Positions 1 through 8,738 are shown, counted from the first letter of the stretch. The stretch: DNA of 64,000 nt from Myxococcus sp. RHSTA-1-4 (GCF_020037125.1 NZ_JAIQDG010000003.1:310001-374000), one strand, 5' to 3'. Notes: generated by a model from the sequence alone, not told the origin. Translations and numbers: made by a program.

Positions 1-181
1 GTGAACGGGAGAATCTTCCGAGGGCCGGTCTGGAAGTTTTACGGGTGGGCTCGGACCCGGTTGCGCACGCGCTCGCTCCCCCGGGAGGTTGTGCTGTCCG
101 CTCATGGACGAAGGGCCGCTGCACGGAGGTTGCAGAGCCGATGCCGCCGCCCCAACCCGGGGCGCACGAGGGGTGGCGTCG
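1..181. other. Left-edge non-coding stretch
   Basis: I see no supportable gene here. The open frames that cross it lack family resemblance and are frame shadows of the kinase gene that begins at 182. The promoter of that gene must lie here or further left, but I recognise no clear promoter hexamers. Confidence 0.5.
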
Positions 182-2284
182 ATGGCATGCAAGCACTGCG
201 CGGTGAACCACGCGGCCGGAGCCTGCCCGGCCGTCCCCCAGGCGCGGGAGCAATCCCTGGAGGGCCAGCGGCACGGGCCGCTCGTCCTCAAGCGCCGCCT
301 GGGCGCGGGGGCGCTGGGCACGGTGTACCTCGCCGAGCATCCGCCCACCGCGCACCGCTTCGCGGTGAAGGTGCTGCACCCGCACCTGGCCGCGCGGCCC
401 GAGATGCGCAAGCGCTTCTACGTGGAGGCCCGTGCCCTGCGCGAGCTGACGCACCGCCACGTGGCCCGCGTGCTCGACGCGCGCGCCGGGCCCGCCGGCC
501 TGCCGTGCCTCCTGATGGAGTACGCCCACGGTGAGCCCCTCTCGCGCCTGCCCATGCCGCTGACGCCGGTGGAGGCGGTGGAGTTGCTCGGACAGGCGCT
601 GGAGGCGGTGGAGGCCGCGCACGCGCGGGGGCTGGTGCACTGCGACCTCTCCGCGGACAACCTCGTCCTCACCCGCGACGCGCGCGGCGAGCGGCGGGTG
701 AAGGTGCTCGACTTCGGCGCCAGCGCCATCCTCAGCGCCAGCCTCTCCGAGGAGGAGCGCGCCTGCGGCATGGTGGTGGGCTCGCCCGCCTTCATCGCGC
801 CCGAGCAGTGGGCGGGCGAGGCCGTGGACGGCCGCGCGGACCTGTATGCGCTGGGCGTGGTGGGCTACCTGCTCGTCACCGGGCGCCTGCCCTTCGGCTT
901 CGGCCGCGTGGGGGAGCTGGCGCCGCCACAGCCGCACGTGCTCAACCCCAGCGTGCCCGGGGCGCTCTCCTGCGTGCTGCTGCGCGCCCTGGCCCAGCGC
1001 CCCGAGGACCGCTTCCCGGATGCCCGCGCGTTCCGCGAGGCGCTCGCGGTGAGCCTGGGGCCCGTTGCCCTGGCTGAGTCTCCGCTCGCGCCCTCCGAGG
1101 ATGCGCAAGAGCCGTTGGAGGACATCGAGGTCGTGGTGGGCGAGCTGGTGGAGGAGGCTCCCGCTCCTGTCGTCACGCCGTCGCCCTCCGTGGCCTTCCC
1201 GGGCGGGGGCGTGCCCTGGGACGCCATGCCCCGGCCCATCCCCCTCGTGGGGAATGTCACCATCTTCGGACATGTCGTCCCGGAGGACGGCGCCACGCCG
1301 CTGTACCTCGCGCTGAAGGAGGCCGCCCACGAAGCGGCCCCCGCTCCGGTGGTGGAGGTCTCCGCGCCGTGCGTGCCCGCGCCACCGGGCCTGGGCGTGC
1401 GGCTGGGGCTCCCCGTGTCGAAGGAGCTGGTGGCCGTGAAGGCCGGCGACGTGACGACGGACGGCTTCTTCGCCGCGTGGGGCGGGGCTCTGCCCCCGCT
1501 CGCGGCGCGGCTGCCGGCGGAGCTGTCCTTCGCCGGCCGGACGGTGGCGTGCGAGTGCGACGTCGTCCGCCACGTCACCCAGGACGAGGCGCGCCTGTGG
1601 AACGTGGAGGCCGGCGTCTTCGTCCAGTACGCCGAGCCCGGCGAGCCGCTGCGCCAGTTCCTGGCCCAGGCGCTCGCGGGGGAAGCGAAGCCGCGCGGCG
1701 CGGAGCCCCGGCCGGATGGGGAGCTGGCCCGCCTGCTGTCCCGCGCCGCCACCGTGGTGGATGACCCGTACACCCTGCTGGGCGCGCCGCCCGGCGCGGG
1801 CTTCGACGAGGTCCGCCGCCGCGCCGGCGCCGCGCTGCGCCGGCTGGAGGCCTTCCGCCAGCGCGCGCTGCCCGCCGAGCAGCGCCGCGCGCTGGAGTCG
1901 CTGCGCCAGCGCGTGGAGGCCGCCCGGCGCACCCTGGGCGAGCCGCTGAGCCGCGCGGGCTTCGACGCCGTCCGGGGCAACCTCGCCGGGCTGTCGCGCT
2001 GCGTGGAGGCGGGCCTCACGGAGGCGTCCGTGGAGCCGCTGCGCCGCGCCTTCCTGTCCGCCCGCCCCGCCGCGGAGGCTCGCGCGCGCACCCTCTTCAC
2101 GCAGGGCCACGCGCTGGAGGTGCGGCGCGCCCTGCGCGACGCGCTCTCCCGCTACGCCGAGGCGCTCTCGCTGGACCCGCTCAACGTGCCCTGGCTGCGC
2201 CACTACGAGGCGCTGCGCCAGCAGGGCCATCACGATGTGGCCCCGGCAACCCGCGCCCTGTCCCCAGAGGCCATGAGCCCGTGA
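182..2284 (+). CDS. Serine/threonine protein kinase with PilZ-like and DnaJ-like C-terminal regions
   Basis: About 700 aa. I chose ATG 182 because a GAGGGG Shine-Dalgarno sits 8 nt upstream and the protein then begins with a short Cys/His cluster (MACKHC). The kinase domain spans about residues 33-290: glycine loop GAGALG (41-46), VAIK-type lysine K63, catalytic loop HCDLSADN (153-160), DFG (177-179) and an APE-like motif. The catalytic aspartate is present, but the usual HRD arginine is Cys and the DLKxxN lysine is Ser, so activity may be atypical. A linker leads to about 95 residues resembling the myxobacterial PilZ-like fold (about 425-525), then a DPYTLLG segment like a J-domain start (about 550-620), and a TPR-like C-terminus. 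Inferred role: cytoplasmic signalling, possibly sensing cyclic di-GMP. Kinase assignment is firm; the C-terminal domains are tentative. Confidence 0.88.
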   Translation: MACKHCAVNHAAGACPAVPQAREQSLEGQRHGPLVLKRRLGAGALGTVYLAEHPPTAHRFAVKVLHPHLAARPEMRKRFYVEARALRELTHRHVARVLDARAGPAGLPCLLMEYAHGEPLSRLPMPLTPVEAVELLGQALEAVEAAHARGLVHCDLSADNLVLTRDARGERRVKVLDFGASAILSASLSEEERACGMVVGSPAFIAPEQWAGEAVDGRADLYALGVVGYLLVTGRLPFGFGRVGELAPPQPHVLNPSVPGALSCVLLRALAQRPEDRFPDARAFREALAVSLGPVALAESPLAPSEDAQEPLEDIEVVVGELVEEAPAPVVTPSPSVAFPGGGVPWDAMPRPIPLVGNVTIFGHVVPEDGATPLYLALKEAAHEAAPAPVVEVSAPCVPAPPGLGVRLGLPVSKELVAVKAGDVTTDGFFAAWGGALPPLAARLPAELSFAGRTVACECDVVRHVTQDEARLWNVEAGVFVQYAEPGEPLRQFLAQALAGEAKPRGAEPRPDGELARLLSRAATVVDDPYTLLGAPPGAGFDEVRRRAGAALRRLEAFRQRALPAEQRRALESLRQRVEAARRTLGEPLSRAGFDAVRGNLAGLSRCVEAGLTEASVEPLRRAFLSARPAAEARARTLFTQGHALEVRRALRDALSRYAEALSLDPLNVPWLRHYEALRQQGHHDVAPATRALSPEAMSP

Positions 2285-2510
2285 CGCTGGCCGGCCCGCG
2301 CCCCTCCCGCGGCACCCGGGTACCCTTTGCCCCCCAACTTCCCGCCAGGACGCTGGCACGAGGGGCGGCCTGCCGCCAGCGACCTTGGGGAACAGAGTAG
2401 TTCAGCAGTCAGCCCGGCCCATGAGGCGTATGCCGCGCCGCCCCGTGCTCGTGTAGAGTCCGCCGCCCTCTGCCATGCTCCCCGTCATCCCGGGGGGCGG
2501 GGACACCTTC

Positions 2511-3881
2511 ATGAACACCCATATCTTTCGCGAGTACGACATCCGGGGTCTGGTCGACAAGGACCTGACCACCGACGTGGTGGAGCTGCTGGGCAAGGGC
2601 CTGGGCACCATCATCCGGCGCCAGGGCGGCCGCTCCATCGTGGTGGGCCGGGACTGCCGTGAGTCCTCCACCCGCTTCCGCGACGCGCTCTGCGCCGGCC
2701 TCACCTCCACGGGGCTCAACGTGCTCGACGTGGGGGTGGTGCCCACGCCGCTGACCTACTTCGCCGCCAACACCCTGCCGGTGGACGGGCTCGCCATGAT
2801 TACCGGCAGCCACAACCCGCCCGAGTACAACGGCTTCAAGGTTGGCGCCGGCAAGACGACGTTCCACAGCCACGAAATCCAGGCCCTCCGCAAGCTCATC
2901 GAGGCGAAGGACTTCGAGGTGTCCGCGAAGAAGGGCCGCGTGGAGCCCTACGACATCATCACCGCGTACAACCACTTCATCCACCAGACGGTGAAGATGG
3001 GCCGCAAGGGGATGCGCATCGTCATCGACGCCGGCAACGGCACGGGCGGCGCGGTGGCGGTGCCGCTGTTCAAGGCCATGGGCTTCGACGTGGTGCCCCT
3101 GTTCTGCGAGATGGACGCCAACTTCCCCAACCACCACCCGGACCCGACGGTGGTGGAGAACCTCCAGGACCTCATCGCCGCCGTGAAGCGCGAGAAGGCC
3201 GAGGTGGGCATCGCCTATGACGGCGACACGGACCGCATCGGCGTCATCGACGACCAGGGCAACATCCTCTGGGGCGACCAGCTCATGGTGCTCTTCAGCC
3301 GCTACGTGCTGAAGGAGAGCCCGGGCGCGGCCATCGTCGGTGAGGTGAAGTGCAGCTACACGCTGTACGACGACATCGCGAAGCACGGCGGCAAGCCCGT
3401 GATGTGGAAGGCGGGCCACTCGCTCATCAAGTCGAAGATGAAGGAGGAGCACGCGGAGCTGGCCGGCGAGATGAGCGGCCACATCTTCTTCAAGAACCGC
3501 TACTTCGGCTTCGACGACGCCATCTACTCCACGGCGCGCCTGCTCGAGATTCTCACGAACGAGCCGAAGCCGCTGTCTCAGCTCCTGTCGGACGTGCCCA
3601 AGACGTACGCCAGCCCGGAGCTGCGCTTCGACACGAAGGAGGAGAAGAAGTTCGAGATGGTCAAGCGCGCCACGGAGACGCTGCGCGCGGCGGGGCACAG
3701 CATCATCGACGTGGACGGCGTGCGCGTGACGTTCCCCGACGGCTGGGGCCTCATCCGTGCCTCCAACACGCAGCCCATCCTGGTGCTGCGCTTCGAGGCG
3801 AACACCCCGGAGCGGCTGAAGGAAATCCAGACCCTCATCGAGAGCACCGTGGCCAGGGTGCAGAAGGAAGTCGGGGGCTGA
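2511..3881 (+). CDS. manB: Phosphomannomutase/phosphoglucomutase
   Basis: 456 aa, the normal length of the alpha-D-phosphohexomutase family, which interconverts hexose 6-phosphate and 1-phosphate through a phosphoserine. Visible motifs: the active-site loop TGSHNPPEYNG with the phosphorylated serine at about S100, the Mg-binding DGDTDR at about 237-242, the sugar-binding GEMSGH near 319, and the phosphate-binding RASNTQP near 420. ATG 2511 is preferred over the in-frame ATG 2475 because family members start with a short tail before FREYDIRG. It leads a same-strand run with the FMN reductase (3 nt gap) and glucokinase, consistent with supplying GDP-mannose or UDP-glucose precursors for polysaccharide and LPS. 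The family is certain; PMM versus PGM preference cannot be read from the sequence. The symbol could equally be algC or pgm. Confidence 0.92.
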   Translation: MNTHIFREYDIRGLVDKDLTTDVVELLGKGLGTIIRRQGGRSIVVGRDCRESSTRFRDALCAGLTSTGLNVLDVGVVPTPLTYFAANTLPVDGLAMITGSHNPPEYNGFKVGAGKTTFHSHEIQALRKLIEAKDFEVSAKKGRVEPYDIITAYNHFIHQTVKMGRKGMRIVIDAGNGTGGAVAVPLFKAMGFDVVPLFCEMDANFPNHHPDPTVVENLQDLIAAVKREKAEVGIAYDGDTDRIGVIDDQGNILWGDQLMVLFSRYVLKESPGAAIVGEVKCSYTLYDDIAKHGGKPVMWKAGHSLIKSKMKEEHAELAGEMSGHIFFKNRYFGFDDAIYSTARLLEILTNEPKPLSQLLSDVPKTYASPELRFDTKEEKKFEMVKRATETLRAAGHSIIDVDGVRVTFPDGWGLIRASNTQPILVLRFEANTPERLKEIQTLIESTVARVQKEVGG

Positions 3882-3884
3882 GCG

Positions 3885-4436
3885 ATGGCCGGCCCGCGCA
3901 TCCTCGCCGTGAGCGGAAGCCTCCGGACCGGGGGCTTCAACCGCATGCTCCTGGAGGTCGCCGTGGCCCACGCCCGCTCGCTCGGAGCGGAGGTGGACGT
4001 GGTGGACCTGAAGGCGCTGAACCTGCCCTTCTACGATGGAGACGTGGAGGCCCAGGGCGTGCCGCCCCCGGTGGCGGAGTTGCGCGAGCGGCTGGGGAAG
4101 GCGCAGGGGCTGCTCATCGCCAGCCCTGAGTACAACTCGTCGATTCCGGGCGGACTGAAGAACGCCATCGACTGGGTGTCCCGCCCGCCGGGCCGCCTGT
4201 TCCAGGAGAAGTGGGTGGCGATGATGGGGGCCACGCCCGGCATCTTCGGCACCGCCCGCATGCAGCCCCACCTGCGGCAGGTGATGTCCGCCGTGGGGGC
4301 CCATGTGCTCCCCACCCAGGTGCACATCCCGAAGGCCGCGGAGGCCTTCACCCCGGAAGGCAAGCTGAGGGACGAGGCCCGGCGGAAGGAAGTCGAGACG
4401 CTGGTCGCGACGTTGGTCTCCAGGCTGAAGGGCTGA
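3885..4436 (+). CDS. NAD(P)H-dependent FMN reductase (azoreductase/ChrR type)
   Basis: 183 aa, full length for the flavodoxin-like NADPH-dependent FMN reductase family. The N-terminal phosphate-binding motif SGSLRTGGFN follows the first beta strand, and the family signature SPEYNSSIPGGLKNAIDW lies at about residues 83-100. Such enzymes use NAD(P)H and FMN for two-electron reduction of quinones, azo compounds or chromate in the cytoplasm. The start is 3 nt after the phosphohexomutase stop and the gene is followed 15 nt later by glucokinase, so the three are very likely co-transcribed. The physiological substrate is unknown. Confidence 0.9.
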   Translation: MAGPRILAVSGSLRTGGFNRMLLEVAVAHARSLGAEVDVVDLKALNLPFYDGDVEAQGVPPPVAELRERLGKAQGLLIASPEYNSSIPGGLKNAIDWVSRPPGRLFQEKWVAMMGATPGIFGTARMQPHLRQVMSAVGAHVLPTQVHIPKAAEAFTPEGKLRDEARRKEVETLVATLVSRLKG

Positions 4437-4451
4437 GAAAGGACATCGCCG

Positions 4452-5384
4452 ATGCCGACGCTGGGAATCGACCTGGGGGGCACTTTCGCTCGCGCCGCCG
4501 TGGTGGACGGGGCGGGGAAGATGCTCGCGTCCGCCAAGGTGGCGCTGGCCGAGCGCAGCCCCGCCGGCGTGGTGGAGACCATTGCCCAGGCGGCCTCCGA
4601 GGCCGTGAAGGCCGCCGGAGTCCCGGTGTCCGGGTGTGGCGTCGGCGCGGCCGCGCAGATTCACAAGGACTCGGGCGTGCTGTCGGTCGCTCCCAACCTC
4701 GGCTGGCGCAACGTGCCCCTGGGGGCGCTGCTCAAGGAGCGCCTGGGGCAGCCGGTGCGCGTGGTGAACGACTTGTCCGCGGCGGCGTGGGGCGAGCTGC
4801 ACGCCGGGGCGGGGCGCGGGGCGCAGGACTTGCTGGTGGTGTTCGTGGGCTCGGGCGTGGGCAGCGCCATCATCGCCAACGGGAGGCTGCTGGACGGCGC
4901 GGGCGGGGTGGCGGGCGAGCTGGGGCACATCAAGGTGGTGCCCGGCGGGCGGCGCTGCGGCTGCGGCGAGCTGGGGTGCCTGGAGGCGTACGCGGGCGGC
5001 CACAACCTCATCGCGCAGACGCGCGAGCTGCTGGCGAGCGGGAACGCCCCGAAGGTGGTGGAGCTGACCGGCGGGGACGCGGCGCGCATCACCCCGGTGA
5101 CGCTGGAGCAGGCGGCGGAGGCCGGGGACGCCGAGGCGCGCGAGGTGTACGAGCGGGCGGCCCGGTTCCTCGCGGTGGCGGTGGCCAACCAGGTGACGGT
5201 GCTCAACCCGGCGCGGCTCCTCCTGGGCGGCGGTGTGCTGACGCACTGCCCCGGCCTGCGGCGCCACGTGGTGGAGGGCGTGCAGGCCTGGGCGTCCCAG
5301 ACGGCCCGCGAGGGACTGCTCATCACCGAGGCCGAGCTGGGCGACGACAGCGGCCTCATTGGCGCGGCGCTGCTGGCGGGGTAA
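4452..5384 (+). CDS. glk: ROK-family glucokinase
   Basis: 310 aa. The ATP-binding GIDLGGT is at residues 5-11, the catalytic aspartate at about D107 (VNDLSAAAWGE) and the ROK zinc site at H159 plus C169/C171/C176 in the CGCGELGCLE motif. No N-terminal helix-turn-helix is present, so it is a sugar kinase and not a ROK repressor. It most probably phosphorylates glucose to glucose 6-phosphate, the substrate side of the phosphohexomutase encoded two genes upstream. Last gene of the run starting at 2511; a weak hairpin follows the stop. Glucose specificity is inferred from the length and the ExGH motif (GELGH) and is not proven. Confidence 0.88.
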   Translation: MPTLGIDLGGTFARAAVVDGAGKMLASAKVALAERSPAGVVETIAQAASEAVKAAGVPVSGCGVGAAAQIHKDSGVLSVAPNLGWRNVPLGALLKERLGQPVRVVNDLSAAAWGELHAGAGRGAQDLLVVFVGSGVGSAIIANGRLLDGAGGVAGELGHIKVVPGGRRCGCGELGCLEAYAGGHNLIAQTRELLASGNAPKVVELTGGDAARITPVTLEQAAEAGDAEAREVYERAARFLAVAVANQVTVLNPARLLLGGGVLTHCPGLRRHVVEGVQAWASQTAREGLLITEAELGDDSGLIGAALLAG

Positions 5385-5404
5385 CGACACGGGGGCGTGT
5401 GTCG
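5385..5404 (+). terminator. Weak hairpin after glucokinase
   Basis: Arms CGACAC (5385-5390) and GTGTCG (5399-5404) form a 6-bp stem just after the stop codon. There is no T-run, so this is only a candidate terminator. Confidence 0.3.
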
Positions 5405-5499
5405 GCCCCGGGCGCGCATGGGCGAGCTGCCTCCAGCCCCTAACTGTTTTTCAGCGAGAGGCACCTTTCCTAAGCGTTTTCACTCAAAGCTAACTGGTC

Positions 5500-5781
5500 T
5501 TGAGGGCGCATGCCCGAGCCAACTTCCAGCGCGTCGACCTCGAAGCCTTCGAGGCAGAGCTCGTCGCCGCCATTCGCGCCCAACCCCTGGGCCAGTACCT
5601 CCGCCGCCTCTGGTTCCTGTACGAGTGGCTCACGGAGCGCGTGCTGCCTGTGCCGGACCTGACCCGGGGAAACTACGTCCCGCTACTCGACCCCGAGGCC
5701 TATTACACCGGCCCACGGCCGAGCTGCTGCGCAGAATCTCCTCGGAGGGGCAGCCTCCGGATGCGTGAGCGGGACGCCTGA
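5500..5781 (+). pseudogene. Fragment of a Fic-family protein gene
   Basis: The readable part begins with an in-frame TTG at 5500 and encodes about 75 aa resembling the region before the catalytic domain in a group of Fic proteins (segment YLRRLWFLYEWLT, then PDLTRGNYVPLLDPEAYYTG). After YYTG the frame gives an unrelated Arg/Cys-rich tail, while a plausible continuation (PTAELLRRISSEGQ) lies in another frame, so a frameshift or deletion is likely. The catalytic HPFxxGNGR motif of Fic AMP-transferases is absent. The upstream DNA is noticeably more AT-rich than its neighbours. I read this as a decayed remnant. It could instead be a short expressed fragment, but no good ribosome-binding site is seen. 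Confidence 0.5.
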
Positions 5782-5791
5782 AGAGAAACGA

Positions 5792-5824
5792 CCCCGCCCC
5801 GGCGCGTGAAGGGCCGGAGCGGGG
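5792..5824 (-). terminator. Terminator hairpin for the M23-peptidase gene
   Basis: Arms CCCCGCCCCGGC (5792-5803) and GCCGGAGCGGGG (5813-5824) pair with one mismatch. On the minus strand the stem is followed by a T-rich stretch (TCGTTTCTCTTC) and lies 16 nt after the stop of the gene at 5840. Confidence 0.65.
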
Positions 5825-5839
5825 CGTGGATACGGTGGA

Positions 5840-6388
5840 TTACAGCGTGGGGGTGCCGACGCGGTTGCTGCAGTAGGCGCTGGAGCCGCAGGTGGTGCCG
5901 ACGCTCGTGTACCAGGCCGTCTTGCGGGTGCCGTACTGGCGGTTGTCCGCGTGGACGTGGGCGCCGGTGGAGTTACCGGTGGAGCCCACGAGGCCCAGCG
6001 CGCAGCGGTCGCACGTCTTGGGGCCGGACGACGCGTTGGAGTTCAGGTGGAGCTGGCGGAAGTCCCAGCCGCTGGCGCCCGTCACCACGTAGTAGTTGCC
6101 CGCGCCGCCGTTGCAGGTGGTGCCGCCGCTGCAGTTGTTCGCGCAGCCGCCGTAGTAGGCGTAGTAGCGGCTGACGTTGATCATCCCGCGGTGGTTCCAC
6201 ACGCTGCACGTGCCGTTGCTCATGTCGAGCGCGTTGTGGCTGCTGCCCGAGCACGAGTAGTAGGTGGTGGAGCCCACGCGCGCGGCGGTGTCACAGATGG
6301 GACCCACGGCCGTCGCCGCGGCCACCGTGGTGGCCCAGCCGGCCGCCACGAGGGCCACGACGGCCATCGTCAACTTCATCGTCTTCAT
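5840..6388 (-). CDS. Secreted M23-type (LytM-like) metallopeptidase, compact
   Basis: 182 aa with a clear signal peptide (residues 1 to about 25, cleavage after VAA). The mature protein is short and rich in Cys and Tyr. M23 hallmarks: HNALD gives the HxxxD zinc ligands (H51, D55), QLHL at H114 matches the second conserved His, and AHVH (H144, H146) matches HxH. The spacing before HVH (STGNSTGAH) also fits the family signature. Such enzymes cut peptide cross-links in peptidoglycan or other glycine-rich peptides outside the cell. Start ATG 6388 has a GAAGGAAG ribosome-binding site. It lies 58 nt downstream of two exported HEAT-repeat genes on the same strand, suggesting a shared transcript. A predatory or lytic role is inferred. 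Eight or more cysteines suggest disulfides. Confidence 0.72.
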   Translation of the reverse strand: MKTMKLTMAVVALVAAGWATTVAAATAVGPICDTAARVGSTTYYSCSGSSHNALDMSNGTCSVWNHRGMINVSRYYAYYGGCANNCSGGTTCNGGAGNYYVVTGASGWDFRQLHLNSNASSGPKTCDRCALGLVGSTGNSTGAHVHADNRQYGTRKTAWYTSVGTTCGSSAYCSNRVGTPTL

Positions 6389-6446
6389 GAGGACTTCCTT
6401 CGTTGGGGGTTACGCTGCGGCACTGCGTACTGCGGTGATGCAGGGG

Positions 6447-7445
6447 TCACCTCCGCAGCCGCTGCTTCTCCCTCAGCAGCAGCTCCCACTCCTGGAGGTT
6501 GAGGCTCAGGGCGGACAGCCACGCATCGATTTCCGGGTCCATGGCGCGGTCCACGCCGCGCAGCGACTCCAGCACCGGCCGCGAGCCGGACATGCCCAGC
6601 CGGGCAATGCCCTGCAGCGCCGCCTTGCGCACCGCCGGGTCCTGGTCACTCTTGTAGAGGTCCACGAGCGACTGCATCGCGAGCTGCGACGACGCGCCGG
6701 GCACACCGCCCATCGCCGTGGCCGCCGAGGCGCGCAGCGCCGGGTCCTCGGCGCGCAGGTGCTTCATCACCTGCTCCACCGCGCCCGGGCCCACGGCCTC
6801 CATGGAGACCTCGCCCAGCAGCTTCGCCGCCACCGCCGGGTCCTCCGCCGCCGTCGCCGTGGCCACCGCCGCCTCGGACACGCGGCGGTCGTGCCCGCTG
6901 TAGACGTCCGCGCTCTCCGAGACGAGGTTCTCCGCCACCGCCGCGCGCACCTCGGGGGAGGCGTCCCGCACGAGCTGCTCGTACGTCACCACGCCGCCGT
7001 TCTTCTCCATGAACTCCACGGAGGGCACGCCGCGCAGCCCGCGCACCGCCGCCGCACGGATGGCCGGGTCCGAGTCCCCGCTGGCCCGAGCCAATAGCGG
7101 CTGCACCAGCGCGGGGGACTCCGCGTTGCTCGCCTTGGTGGCCAGCGCGCCGCCCAGCGCCTCCAGCACCGCCGGGTCGCTCTCACGGGCCAGGGCCGCC
7201 TGGAGCGCGTCCGCCGGCATGGCGAGCGCGGCCTCCCGCAGGCGCCACTTCACGTACCGCCGCAGCGCTGGCGAGCCGCCCTTCAGCGCGCCGCGCACGT
7301 CATCCAGCATGGACTCCACCGTGCAGGTGGCCGGCTCGAGCACCGTCGCCCGTGGCTCCGTCGCCAGGGCGGAGGAGGGGAGCAGGGAGATGAGCGCGGA
7401 CACGAGCGCCGCGCGCTTCAGGGCCTTCCTCGTCGTGGAGTGCAT
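6447..7445 (-). CDS. Exported HEAT-repeat protein
   Basis: 332 aa from ATG 7445, which overlaps the stop of the preceding gene by one base (TGATG). A signal peptide (KRAALVSALISLLPSSALA) is followed by alpha-helical repeats of about 30-45 residues with the HEAT pattern: DPAVLEALGGALA, DPAIRAAAVRGL, SPEVRAAVAENL, DPALRASAATAMG, DPAVRKAALQGIA. HEAT arrays are protein-binding scaffolds with no catalysis; this one would act in the periplasm or outside. Translational coupling with the similar gene at 7445-8620 and position directly before the M23 peptidase suggest the three work together, perhaps with the scaffolds acting as inhibitor, chaperone or substrate adaptor. That link is inference. Confidence 0.8.
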   Translation of the reverse strand: MHSTTRKALKRAALVSALISLLPSSALATEPRATVLEPATCTVESMLDDVRGALKGGSPALRRYVKWRLREAALAMPADALQAALARESDPAVLEALGGALATKASNAESPALVQPLLARASGDSDPAIRAAAVRGLRGVPSVEFMEKNGGVVTYEQLVRDASPEVRAAVAENLVSESADVYSGHDRRVSEAAVATATAAEDPAVAAKLLGEVSMEAVGPGAVEQVMKHLRAEDPALRASAATAMGGVPGASSQLAMQSLVDLYKSDQDPAVRKAALQGIARLGMSGSRPVLESLRGVDRAMDPEIDAWLSALSLNLQEWELLLREKQRLRR

Positions 7446-8620
7446 CAGTGCGGCGCTCCTTCCTCGACGAGGCACGAGTGGTGCTCCGCCTTGCCGAGCC
7501 AGATGCGGGCGAAGTCCACCGTGCCCGACGCGTAGAGGTCCTTGAACTCGGTGTAGTCCTGGACGAAGCGGGGGTCCTTCGCGGCGAACTCCGCCAGCAG
7601 CGGCAGCGCGCCCGCGCCGGCCACGCGCACCGCGAAGCGGAAGATGGCCCAGCGCACGCAGACGTCGTGCTCCTTGTCGAAGGCCTCGCGGTAGATGTCG
7701 AGCGCCTTGTCCGGCGAGCGGGTGACGCCCAGCCGGAAGGCGGCCATCTCCCGCACGTCCCGCTCGCGGTCGCTGGAGAGGATGCGCTTCAGCTCGTCGA
7801 AGGAGTCCTCCTCGAGGAGCGGGTTGGAGTACGACGGCATCTCCAGCGCGAGCAGCCGCACGGCCATGTCGTCCGACCTGCCGCTGACGTCGAGCAGTTC
7901 CTTCCAGTAGGGTTTGTAGTTGCCGGTGCGCTCGTAGTCCTCCTTCATCACCCGGCCCAGGGTGCGCGTGGCCACCCAGGCCACCGAGTCCACCGTCTCG
8001 TCCAGCGCCACGGCCTTCAGGCGCTTCAGCTCGGACGGGCCCAGGTGCTTCTGCGTCTCCAGCGCGTCCAGCGCGGCGGAGCGGGCCTGCAAGCTGGCGG
8101 CCTTGTCCTCGCCCATCTTCAGGAGCTGGCCGGACACCTTCGCGTCATGCACGGCGGGCGCGGCCTTCAGCGCCTCCATGTAGATGCCCAGCTCCGGATG
8201 GCTGGTGCCCTTCGACCACTCGAGCACCTGGAGCGCGCGGCTCGCGTCGTTGCCCACCAGCTCCGTGAGGCGCTCCTGGAGATACGCCGCCAGGTACCGG
8301 TCCTTGTTGGTGATGGCCGCCAGCAGCGCCGCGCGGAACGTGTCCATGGACACCGTCCGGTCGAACTCCTGGAGCCCGTCCCAGCACCCCGGCATCGGAA
8401 TCTGCTCCACGGCCGGCGGGGGCTCTCCGGGCACGGGCGTGGCGCCGGCGCCCGTCTCCGAGCCACCCGCCGTGCTCACCTCGGTGGAAGAAGTGGGCTC
8501 GGGCGGGGCGCCGTCGCCAGGGGTGGGAGGGGAGGCGCCAAACGGCCACAGCAGCGCCACGGCCGCCGCGAGGAGCAGGGCACCTGACACCGCGGTCCAG
8601 CGAAGGTTTCTGGAAGTCAT
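7445..8620 (-). CDS. Membrane-anchored or exported HEAT-repeat-like protein
   Basis: About 391 aa from ATG 8620 (MTSRNLRW). A start further upstream in frame (TTG 8686) is possible but has no ribosome-binding site. One hydrophobic segment at residues 8-28 (VSGALLLAAAVALLWPFG) precedes a Pro/Thr/Gly-rich linker of about 50 residues, then an all-helical domain with HEAT-like repeats (for example SLQARSAALDALE, DVREMAAFRLGV, VCVRWAIFRFAVRVAG). First gene of the probable three-gene unit with the next HEAT protein and the M23 peptidase. Orientation suggests that the repeats lie in the periplasm. No enzyme motif is seen. Confidence 0.75.
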   Translation of the reverse strand: MTSRNLRWTAVSGALLLAAAVALLWPFGASPPTPGDGAPPEPTSSTEVSTAGGSETGAGATPVPGEPPPAVEQIPMPGCWDGLQEFDRTVSMDTFRAALLAAITNKDRYLAAYLQERLTELVGNDASRALQVLEWSKGTSHPELGIYMEALKAAPAVHDAKVSGQLLKMGEDKAASLQARSAALDALETQKHLGPSELKRLKAVALDETVDSVAWVATRTLGRVMKEDYERTGNYKPYWKELLDVSGRSDDMAVRLLALEMPSYSNPLLEEDSFDELKRILSSDRERDVREMAAFRLGVTRSPDKALDIYREAFDKEHDVCVRWAIFRFAVRVAGAGALPLLAEFAAKDPRFVQDYTEFKDLYASGTVDFARIWLGKAEHHSCLVEEGAPH

Positions 8621-8738
8621 CAGGAGGTCTGTTACCCAGTGAAAGCTGCGAATTCTTGAATACTTGGAATCCAGCACCGCTGGCAATGGGGCCGGGAGGA
8701 CCTCAGGCTGGTGGGTGCGTCAGCTCCTAGGAGGGCTC

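Noticed and set aside
2351..2375. Possible sigma-54 promoter (TGGCAC) before the phosphohexomutase gene
   Set aside because: The -12 element does not match TTGC at the required spacing.
2409..5390. Very long open frame on the minus strand across the phosphohexomutase, reductase and glucokinase genes
   Set aside because: It is antisense to three well-supported genes and its translation is His/Arg/Val-rich without motifs, a typical high-G+C shadow.
5397..5768. 123-codon open frame overlapping the Fic fragment
   Set aside because: Only its last part resembles anything, and that is best explained as the shifted continuation of the Fic remnant.
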